From contig NC_051095.1 in assembly GCF_901709675.1 (NCBI RefSeq), positions 1,813,795 through 1,877,794 on the forward strand: DNA of 64,000 nt, read 5' to 3'. This DNA comes from Syngnathus acus (taxonomy: Eukaryota > Chordata > Actinopteri > Syngnathiformes > Syngnathidae). Of this stretch, positions 1-9,043 are shown piece after piece. The position numbers and the translations under genes were made by a program. The first letter of the stretch is position 1, and every line of letters starts with the position of its first letter. The notes beneath the pieces were generated by a model. The model did no database searches, was not told the origin of the DNA, and saw only the letters and a program-made list of their open reading frames with translations.

Positions 1-3000
1 GACTGCGCTGCCTTGTCGCAGACTGGACAACTTGAGGACCGGCCCTGCACCAATGCTCGGCCATTCATCTGTAAAAAAGGTCAGCAAATGACGGCCACTT
101 ACTTTGCACCTCTCAATAATAATGATAATAATAATAAATATAATAACGACAATAATAAATAAATTAATCATGAAAATTAATAAATAAATAAATAAATAAA
201 TAAAAATAGATAAATAAATAAATAAATAAATTTCATTTGGAAAGCACTTTACATTTTAAGGCAAAGCTAAGAGTGCTAATGTGTCCTCTCTTTTCCTTGC
301 AGCCAAGGTCCAAGACTTTCTTCTTCCTCCGCCGCCAGGTGGGCGTCCCACCCGCCAGTCCACGTGTGTTCTCTCGTCGCCCGTTTGCCCTCAAGTGACT
401 CCACTCTCGCTTGCAGGCCGGAGTGCAAAGTGCGGCTGGTGGCAGGACCGACCCTCCTCCGACTTCTGCTACCTGATCCAACGCTGGCACGCCAAGGCCT
501 GGACGGAGGCGCGAGACGACTGCCTCCGCCGCGGAGGAGACCTGCTCAGCATCACCGACTCACAAGAACAGGCATTTATACAAAGTAGGCTGTCCGTCTG
601 TCTGGTCACGATCAGGGCTGTTGAATTCCCCCAACGTGCACTGTTTCAATCTCTTGTTCCACATTTGACCATTTACCTCCAAAGGTCTGTACACTTTACT
701 GCCGAGCGCTCCCTCTCTGTGGTTGGGCGTCAGCAACAACATCACGAAAGACGGCAGCGGGTGGACTGACGGATCCCCGTTGGGTTACGTCGTCATGGAC
801 GGAGGTGGCTCAAAAACCCAATCGATGTTTGTCTGCGATGTTGCGGAGGAATGGAGCTGAGTATCTGTCGTCTCCTTCCAGGTGATCCCGGTGACCTCTC
901 TAGTGCGTCTTGTCTTTCCTTACTCACAAGCAACGGGCGCTGGAAGTTTGACAATTGCCGGAAGAAGAGAGGCTACGTGTGCAAGAAACGAGGTAAGACG
1001 CGGGAACGCTCAGCCGATCCTCACAACGTGCCGACTCGCTCCTATGGCTTTTGTCTTGCAGGAAACACGGCAAAAGCGCCACGGCCTCATGACGGTAAGT
1101 CTCCTTGAACGTTGGCTTCAAGGGACGCGAGACATAAAATGACACGACGATGCTTTGGCAGGCTTTAAGGAGATCCTTGTCTGCAACAAGCATTCTGCTG
1201 ACCTCGTGTGTGAGGCTGAGGGTCAGAAGCAAAGCCGCATCAGCATCCAGTCCGCCTTTTACGGTCGGCGGAGTGACGACGTTTGCCAGGAGGACGGCGA
1301 CTCATTCAACGACTACTCATTCGACGACGACGACTCATTGGAAAACGGTAAGAGCTGAGAATCCACCATTTGCCAATGAAGGCATTTGTCCGCCTACCTC
1401 TGAAGACTCATTGGACGCTTTTCGCTTGGTTTTCTCCTGAAAGTCTCCAAACAACTTTGACCTGCTACGAAACTTCATGAAAATGAAGCAATGCTTACAA
1501 ACCGTTCAGATGCTCGTTTGGTTCCTCATTCCAGTGCATCAATGCTCATACTCACCAATGTGTTGTAACTTGCAGAGACCACCTGCTCAGTGGAAGGCAT
1601 CGTCCCTCGCTACAGGAAAATGTGCAACAGCCAGCAAAAATGCCACATTGAGGTTTTGGAGGACAAGTCCTGCCCTGCCCCCTCCAAATATCTGCAGATG
1701 GTCTATAGCTGTGAACAGAAAGGTGGGATTCCCGTCTCGCGATCTTCCGCTCTGCGCTGAATCTAGGACTCCTCAAATTCCCAGAAAAACAATGCAAGGG
1801 TTAGGGTTAGGGTTAGGGTTCCATGCCAAGGGGCTCCATGGCCAGATTTTTATTTGACGCATCCGTTCCGAATTCAAATGACTTTTGGCTGTCCTCAGTG
1901 TGTCTCGACAGTCTGGGCATCTCCGACGGCAGCGTCGCAGACTCTTCCTTCAAAGCCTCCTCCTCAATGGAAGACGCCACCCCAGATAAAGCCCGCCTCA
2001 CCGGGGAGTCCTGCTGGAAGCCGTCAAAAAATGGTGCGTAGAAAATTGACCGCTTGGCACTTTGGTCTCCTCCTGAGCGTTCTTTTGTCCGCCCCCCTCC
2101 AGTCCTCGGCAGCTGGATCCTGGTGAACCTCAGCTACACGAGAAAGGTGACTGCGATCGTGACCCAGGGCTGCAATAGCACCGATATTCGCTCCTGGAAC
2201 ATCCCACTTGAGATGAGACTGAGCGTTGATAGGAAGAAGTGGACCAAACACCCGGACGGGAAGGTGAGCCAATGGAGTCGACCGCGACCTCATCCTCCCA
2301 TCTTGTCACAACAAACAAGGAAACATTCGATTTCTAGTTCATCGGCGGTGGGACTCATTTGCTTGAGACGCCCGCGTTCGCTCAGTACGTCCGCATCCTG
2401 CCGCTGGAGAATCGTCCAGAATTTGGCCTCCGCTTTGACATCTTGGGATGCGCACATGAAGGTGAAATCCGCGGCCGCTTTGGTTGCCCAAAACAACAAC
2501 CGCAAAATATGCCACGAACTCTCGCCTTTTGTCCGACAGATGAGACGACCTGCGCCAGAAAGTTCAACAGCGTCCGCTTCACCGATTCGATGACGTGAGT
2601 CACGCCTGACAGAATGTTTCATGACCGCCTGTTGTCAATTTCACAACATGTGTGTCTTCTGCAGGTTCTACTGTCCGCCCAGGTGTGGCAAAGAGGAACA
2701 CTTTGCCGCTGGAACATTGGTCTACTCGGAGGTAGGGGATTGCCTGAGCCCACCCACCGGTCGACGTCTCGTCTGTGACTGCAACTTTGTGTAAATGCAG
2801 GACTCGCACATCTGCGCGGCCGCCATTCACGCCGGCGTCATCCGGAACGACATCGGAGGAGATTGTATTGTGATGAGAGCTCCCAAACAGCAAGTCTACA
2901 CGGGCTCCACCGGGAACGGGATCACCTCCAGACAGTGAGTGGCCGACCTTCACGGAAAAGTCCCATGAAGAGCCACCGGCTAATTATCGCTTTACTATTT

Positions 3001-3709
3001 GCAGTTTGAACGACCCGCTGGGTGTGTCTCACACGTTTGCGGACGGGGGTGAGTTCAAAAACCATTTGTTTATCTCACGCTAACTGTCATGACGACTACA
3101 ACTCACACGGGGTCTCGCCTGCAGAGCCCAGATGCGCGGCGCCTGACTGGGAGGAGTTTGCCGGGTTCTGCTACAAAACGTTTGACGAGGAAAAGAACTG
3201 GGCTGATGCGCAACAGGTGTGTCGTGGTTTCGGTGCCGAACTGGTGTCCATCCGCAGCGAGATGGAGCAGGCGTCAGTGAAAAATGTCTCCCACCTTGGT
3301 GCGCATCCCGACCGTTAATTAACAGTCCCCGTCAACATCTGAGAACCGGATGAGAGCTCTGTTCCCTCCCATCAGAAACCAGCGACATGTGGACCGGACT
3401 GAACGACCTGGCGCTTCCCGGCACGTTGGTGTGGTCGGACCGCCACGAGGTGACCTTCACCCACTGGGCCGCGGGAGAACCCGTCCAGCGCGTCGGCCTT
3501 GACCAACACTGCGTGGCTGTGTTACGGCAGGTGCGTCCTGAAATGAGCATTAGGAAGAAGAAGAGCTTTGCGCTCCACTGAAATGGATTGTTTTCTTTCA
3601 GACTGGAAGATGGAAGCCAATGTCCTGCTCCCAAGTCAACAGCTTCATGTGCAAAATGCCCACAGCGCATTTTCCAATTGCCTCACCGGAGCCACAGGTG
3701 GCGCCGTAG
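1..3709 (+). CDS. Multidomain secreted lectin (CTLD-CTLD-SUEL-F5/8C-LCCL-CTLD), 5' end outside window
   Basis: Eighteen exons are visible: 1-79, 303-338, 417-584, 685-804, 882-992, 1062-1094, 1162-1347, 1576-1722, 1899-2033, 2103-2263, 2338-2461, 2540-2594, 2665-2731, 2801-2934, 3005-3048, 3125-3298, 3376-3530 and 3602-3709 (TAG). In order they encode the tail of a C-type lectin domain (ends FICKK), a second CTLD (CGWW, SLWLGVSNN, YVCKK), a rhamnose-binding SUEL-type lectin domain (ILVCNKHSADLVCE, YGR, MVYSCEQK), an F5/8 type C discoidin domain (LGISDGSVAD, WIL, YVRILPL), an LCCL domain (FYCPPRCG, HICAAAIHAGVI, GGDC) and a last CTLD (GFCYKTFDEEKNW, WTGLNDL, FMCKMP). No membrane segment follows the last CTLD before the stop, so a secreted glycan-binding protein is inferred. 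I know of no single named vertebrate family with exactly this order. The first exon or exons lie left of the window. A near-identical 3' end sits in inverted orientation at 63068-64000. Confidence 0.85.
117..232. repeat. (TAA)n/(AAAT)n microsatellite in lectin intron
   Basis: AT-rich simple repeat made first of TAATAA units and then of AAATA/AAAT units. It fills most of the intron between the first two visible lectin exons. Confidence 0.9.
1798..1820 (+). repeat. Short interstitial telomere-type repeat (TTAGGG)n
   Basis: Three and a half uninterrupted GGGTTA units lie inside the lectin intron between exons 1576-1722 and 1899-2033. This is the vertebrate telomere motif at an internal site. 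Confidence 0.85.
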
Positions 3710-5059
3710 AGTCCGCCTGGCTGTGTCAGTTCCCAACGGCCCAAGAGCCCATGGAGAAAATTGACAATGCAAGAAAGTCATCATCGAAGACAAAGATTGA
3801 ATGCCCTTCCTACTCTGCTCCAAAGAAATAGTATCACTATTGTAACAAAACCAAAAAAAACACAAAAAGACAAAAAATATCACTAGCTAAGGCCGACAAC
3901 ATATCCGAAGGCCTGGAGAGAGAACTTATCTTATCATAAGTGTTTTTAGCATTTAGCTTAGCTGTTATCAGCCAACTAGATGTCGTGTCCAGATGCAATG
4001 TGAACGAGCGTGCTATGTTCACTTACACTCGACTCTACTTGGTTTGTCCTTTTCTCTTTTTTTGCGCGCTTGACTTAACTTTGACTGCCTTTTCGTAAAG
4101 TTACTGACTCAAAGAGCAAAACACATTGTCCAGAAATTCCAGTGCTTTCAAAGAGCCCGATCGTAAGAACGGGAGAGACGAGAATAGTCTCGAGGCTGCA
4201 ATGAAAGTCCAAAGTCGGTTATTGCTATCGTTCATGAGTTTGTTTTTATTCGTGTCGTGTTGTCTTGTCCTCATCGCCTTTAAAAAGCGAGCCCGGACTT
4301 GACAGCTTTTTGTTTGAAAGAAAAGCTTCTATAGAATGTATGATTACAAATAATGAATTTTGAATCACTAGAGAGCTATGTTACTGCCAATGATGTCTGC
4401 GACTGTAGAAATGTCTCTGGAAGTATTTTCCAGTATTTTCCATCATTTTCTATGGTCTCTTACCGCATCTACAATTCACTGTCAATTTATATCCAGTTCT
4501 TGCATTTTTGATTACAGATTGCAATTTTCGACTCGATCGCTGCTGTCAGAAAAATGCTGGTTTTCACTGTCGTTATTTCTACGCTACGTTACCGCATCTA
4601 CAATTCACTGTATATTATGTCGATTTATATCCACTTCTTACATTTTTTATTACTGATTGCAGTGTTTTAATCCCTCACTTCTGTCAGAAAAATTTTGGTT
4701 TTCACTGTCGTTGTAAACATTTCAAAATAAAAGCAATTGATTACGATTCAGGGTCTTTTTTTCTACATTTTTCGACTGATTCAAACCGTGGCAACTCCAC
4801 TCTTCAGTTCATCCCTACCACCATTTTTTTTGGGTGCTAAATTTAAAAACAAAAGGCAATTTTTTTCAATGAACTCTCAATGGATTTGGTTGAGTGAAAT
4901 ATTTTGAACACTGAAGTGGGAGAAACAGCAATGTGTTCATATTCTCTTAGCTGAGACAAACTTTTTCATCTTCATATATGTGTAAATCCCCTTATTATCT
5001 TATATAAACATGACTGCTTAATCAAAAGGACACAATACACACACACACACACACACACA
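2777..5059 (+). repeat. Left arm of a large inverted duplication
   Basis: Bases 2777 onwards read as the reverse complement of the window's right end (64000 downwards). The match covers the last lectin exons, the 3' flank and noncoding DNA, and stops at a (CA)n tract near 5040-5059; the partner stops at a (GT)n tract near 61695. Coding exons differ by only a few bases, mostly silent; one clear replacement is Ser to Thr in the last exon. Parts of the noncoding flank (about 4400-4560 against 62220-62380) differ more, with substitutions and small indels. The arm continues past the right edge of the window. Confidence 0.95.
3710..5037. other. Noncoding 3' flank of lectin copy 1
   Basis: No coding exon recognised. 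It is the 3' flank shared with the right copy. Around 4430-4710 a unit of roughly 110-130 bp containing CGCATCTACAATTCACTGT, ATTTATATCCA and TTTTCACTGTCGTT occurs two to three times in imperfect tandem. The short open frames here are chance reads of AT-rich DNA. Confidence 0.6.
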
Positions 5060-5060
5060 G
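5038..5060. repeat. (CA)n microsatellite at inverted-duplication breakpoint
   Basis: A run of CA dinucleotides marks where the match with the right arm ends. The right arm ends at the corresponding (GT)n tract at 61696-61733. Confidence 0.9.
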
Positions 5061-5425
5061 GGCGGTGACTTTCCAATACACCTAGATACCAAACGGTCAG
5101 GTGACGCTTTGCCGCCTTTTCCGGGGAGAATAAAACCTTCTGACCTGGAGATGGCGTTGTTGTTTCATCTGCTTCCATGCCTCGTGTCCTGGCCGCACAT
5201 GAAACAACCCAAGATCCTGCCAATAAAGAACCAACCGTTACTCCACAGCTTTGTTTTCCTTGCTCAACAACGGACATCTCAAACGACACGCAACGACACT
5301 CATGCACCCCTGGCTGGGACTGTTTGATAAGTCTGAACAAACAGGTATTTGAGACTCTTGACATCAGAGGCTGGCAAAATACTCAACAAGCACCTACACA
5401 TATACCTTCCAAGCCATAGAAGTGA

Positions 5426-5498
5426 GGATTCAATGGTGTAATGGTTAGCACTCTGGACTTTGAATCCAGTGTTTCAAATTCGAGTCTTGGTGGAACCT
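5426..5498 (+). pseudogene. Degenerate tRNA-Gln(TTG)-like sequence
   Basis: The run has tRNA-Gln layout: GGTGTAATGGTTAGCAC in the D arm, anticodon stem-loop CTGGA-CTTTGAA-TCCAG with anticodon TTG, and a TTCGAGT T-loop. Defects are an acceptor A:A mismatch, an extra base before the D arm and an imperfect T stem. This suggests a pseudogene or the head of a tRNA-derived SINE rather than a working gene. Confidence 0.6.
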
Positions 5499-6039
5499 CA
5501 ACTATTATGGCAATATTCTGGGCGGAATTCTCCTGCGAGTTGCTCCATAAAACCATATACCTTCCACACAATTAAAGTGGGCTTTCCGTGGTGTCATGAG
5601 CAATTTGGTGGCCTAAGCAAGGTTTTCCCGAGAGCCCCTTGGCCGTGGTCATGGTGTGCCAAAAGACAGTCAACTGGTGGGTGTTTGTTGTGATGCCCCA
5701 AACATAGAATTGTTAAAGCCTGCAAAATGGAGGGTGCATTTTATGAATTATATCAAAATATGCATTTAAATGAGTTAGAACAACTTAGAAAGAAAATAAT
5801 CATTAATATATGTGTATTTTTTTTTCAGTGACGGAGGCACTGACGTCATCCCCCCCCCGGTAAAATTTGTCCACCACTAGTGGTGTGCATTCCAGTTCTT
5901 TTAAGTGAAATGAATCTTTAGAATCAGTTCACTCAAAAGATTCGCTCAAACGAATCGTTCAACGAATTGTCCCCCCCCCCCCCCCGCACACACACTGATC
6001 CTTTTTTTTTTTTTTTTTATAAATCAAATTATCAAAAGT

Positions 6040-7140
6040 CATGGTCAGAGCTTCACGGAAAGTGAAAAGTGCCACACCCGCCCTTACCCCCACTTTCTGA
6101 TTGGCTGTTTGATCTGTGACGTCAAACGGACACTATTAGGTACACTGCCATTTTCCAGTGTACCTAATAACAGGCCTCTTTATTAAGGAAATATCATGGT
6201 CAAAGGTCACAGGTGTCAAGCTCTAGTCCTTGGGGCCGCATTCCAACATGTTTTCCAAGATCCCTCGTTAAGTGCACCTGCGTGAAAAGTTTTAGCTCCT
6301 GCAGAACGTGAAAATGACCAAAATCTTTTCACGCAGGTGCGTTTAACGAGGGTAACTTGGAATACATATTGGAACGCGGCCCCTCGAGGACTGGAGGTCG
6401 ACACCCCTGGTTTAAGTGAAAAGTGCCACACCCGCCCTCACCCCCACTTTCTGATTGGCTGTTTGAGCTGTGACATCACTCGGACACTCTATTAGGTACA
6501 CCGCCATTTTCAGGTGTTCCTAATCACAGGCCACTTCATTAGGGAAAAATGGTCAAAGCTTCACGGAAAGTGAAAAGTGCCACACCCGCCCTCACCCCCA
6601 CTTTCTGATTGGCTGTTTGAGCTGTGACATCACTCGGACACTCTATTAGGTACACCGCCATTTTCAGGTGTTCCTAATCACAGGCCACTTCATTAGGGAA
6701 AAATCATGGTCAAAGCTTAAATGAAAGTGAAAAGTGCCACACCCGCCCTCACCCCCACTTTCTGATTGGCTCTTTGATCTGTGACATCACTCGGACACCC
6801 CATTAGGTACACCGCCATTTTCAGGTGTTCCTAATCACAGGCCACTTCATTAGGGAAAAATCATGGTCAAAGCTTAAATGAAAGTGAAAAGTGCCACACC
6901 CGGCCTCACCCCCACTTTCTGATTGGCTGTTTGATCTGTGACGTCATTCGGACACTCTATTAGGTACACCGCCATTTTCAGGTGTACCTAATCACAGGCC
7001 ACTTCATTAGGGAAAAATCATGGTCAAAGCTTAAATGAAAGTGAAAAGTGCCACACCCGCCCTCACCCCCACTTTCTGATTGGCTGTTTGATCTGTGACG
7101 TCATTCGGACACTCTATTAGGTACACCGCCATTTTCAGGT
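6040..7140. repeat. Tandem satellite of about 157-bp units
   Basis: Six units each contain GTGCCACACCCGCC, CCCCCACTTTCTGATTGGCT, TATTAGGTACACCGCCATTT and CAGGCCACTTCATTAGGG. The anchor GCCACACCC recurs near 6071, 6425, 6579, 6736, 6893 and 7050, giving spacings of 154-158 bp. The one exception, between 6071 and 6425, is explained by the MITE at 6210-6409. Units differ by only a few substitutions. No ORF runs through the array. Confidence 0.92.
6210..6409. mobile_element. 200-bp foldback MITE inside the satellite
   Basis: The two halves are reverse complements: GGTGTCAAGCTCTAGTCC at the left pairs with GGACTGGAGGTCGACACC at the right, with inner matches CTCGTTAA, CACCTGCGTGAAAAG and TGGTCATTTTC. 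The end resembles hAT-type CAGGGGTGTC termini. I see no clear 8-bp target duplication. Confidence 0.75.
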
Positions 7141-7908
7141 TCGTTCGCGAAGATTTACGAGTGACAGATAGCGTTGCTGCTATGCCAACCGACACACATT
7201 ATGCCAACTAATGTTTTAATTTTGTATTTGTTGGATTGTTGTTGGTGTTATTATACCGAATGTTTGTGTTTGAATAAAAGCTTGAAAAAAAAATCCGTTG
7301 TGCCGTATTTGGGGGACACCAACTCACATAACGTAAAACACATAAAGATTGTCATATAAAGCAGTTAACCAAATGTCTGATTCTTATGTTTTAATTGGCG
7401 AATATAAAAACAAGGAATAAAACACCAGACAATTTTTAACATAAATGTTTATTAAAATAATAATAATAATAATAATAAAAGTCAATTTCAAACCAGCAAT
7501 CTAATGTGAAATTGCAGTAGATATATTGGATAACAATATTTAGGCATATATATGCATACACGTTATTTAAAAACTACTATAAGTGTTATAAAATCAAGAT
7601 TACCCAAAGAGAAGCATAATCTCCCCGTTGTTGCATAACGGCGCAATAAAGTTAGCCGTTAGCTTGGAGTAAACGTGCATAAAAGAAGTGTTTTAGTGAG
7701 TGGTTCTTCCTTTCCATGGCAACTCGTAAATCTACATTCTGGCTTCCATAGTTCACGCCAGGAGGGAGACGCAACACGTGCACTGACTGATCCGTTGATG
7801 CACGGGAAGGAAGCCAGTTCACCCATTGACTCGTTCGCGAACGGGAAAGTCAGGATTCGTTCCCTCACTGATCCGTTCTCGCGATGAACTGGAAATGCAA
7901 ATCACTCA
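7141..7908. other. AT-rich repeat-like DNA without a recognised gene
   Basis: No coding exon recognised. The text around 5880-5970 and 7800-8460 shares motifs such as CGAATCGTTC, GTTCACTGA and GATCCGTT with both strands of fish hAT-like elements. The whole 5880-8470 block may therefore be one composite, decayed DNA transposon into which satellite and microsatellite DNA has expanded. Confidence 0.35.
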
Positions 7909-7916
7909 CTCACTCA

Positions 7917-8206
7917 CAGAGGCGTAGCCAGGAATTTTTCCAGTAGGGGCGCACGCCCACAGGAAAAAAAAATCGAACATCACCCACGCCGTTCGCTGAT
8001 CGTTAAAACAACATCCGGGTCCGGGAGGCAAACGGTGAATGGATAACATCGCGCACATAGAATAGCGCAAGCACATTCGCGCAAGACCGAAAGAAAAAAA
8101 CGGCATGAAAATGAAGAATCGAAAAAGCTCGATTTTTTTCAACCGGGGCGCAGGGAGTCCTAACCGGGGCGCCGCCCCGGCTCGCCCCGGCTTGGCTACG
8201 CCTCTG
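7917..8206. mobile_element. 290-bp MITE (hAT-like) with 8-bp target duplication
   Basis: Ends are CAGAGGCGTAGCCAGG and CTTGGCTACGCCTCTG, an inverted repeat. It is flanked on both sides by CTCACTCA (7909-7916 and 8207-8214), the 8-bp size expected for hAT insertion. Because the flank is a (CTCA)n repeat, the duplication is weaker evidence than in unique DNA. Confidence 0.75.
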
Positions 8207-8306
8207 CTCACTCACTCACTCACTCACTCACTCACTCACTCACTCACTCACTCACTCACTCACTCACTCACTCACTCACTCACTCACTCACTCACTCACT
8301 CACTCA
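8207..8306. repeat. (CTCA)n microsatellite
   Basis: About 25 uninterrupted CTCA units. The same repeat also precedes the MITE at 7901-7916, so the MITE split an existing array. Confidence 0.95.
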
Positions 8307-8469
8307 CAGATCCGTTCAGTTGGTGAACGGGAAATGCAATTCACGACTTAAAGTCATATGAACTGAAAAAAAACCCGAATCACTTTAGGAAGCGATTCGT
8401 TCAGTCTCGTTCACTGAACAGATTAGTTATTTTGAACGAATCGTTCACTCACGAGCCAACACTATCCAG

Positions 8470-8996
8470 CGCCTAACCGTGTCACAAAAAAGGTTGGGGA
8501 ACGCTGCTCTAGCGTGGCTTATTCATTATTTAATTTGAACTATTTTAATTAAAATCTCAAATCAGCAGTCTTCACTCATAAAAACACTCAATAAAGCACA
8601 TGGAATCAAAAACTTGAAGCATCCCGGGATCACTAGCACCCCCTGCCTTAAGGCTGGAGAACCTTTTTTCGTAGCCTCCGTGAAGGTCTCTTATCAAAGC
8701 CGTTTTGTTCATCTTAATTAACATGACGTTCTGTCTAACTGCATAGCGGCATAGCCTGTCAACATAGGCAGCCGTGTGATTACGCAATCCTCAGAGGAGG
8801 CTAGACAGGAAGTTGGCTCCTCCGAGCGAACCGTCTTCGGTTTTAAAACAACTATAAAAATTCAGCGATTTTGGTTCAAAATGATACAAAAGTATTCAAA
8901 TTAAAAGGAAAATGACTTTATAATAAAAACTATTGACTTTGTTTTCCCCCTTATCATGATGGCAGGGGAGGCGTAGCCTCTTCTGACCGCACGTCC

Positions 8997-9040
<44 letters not shown>
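8470..9040. other. Spacer without recognised gene, ending in (TA)n
   Basis: No coding exon seen. The end near 8500 (AAAGGTTGGGGAACGCTG) looks like a hAT-type terminus. A (TA)n run fills 8999-9040, immediately beside the foldback element. Confidence 0.4.

Positions 9041-9043
<3 letters not shown>

Noticed and set aside
1798-1820. Chromosome end
   Set aside because: Only 3.5 units, embedded in a lectin intron with genes on both sides.
5426-5498. Functional tRNA-Gln gene
   Set aside because: Acceptor mismatch, an extra base and weakened T stem.
8105-8326. Frame with repeated LTHS
   Set aside because: Translation of the (CTCA)n repeat.
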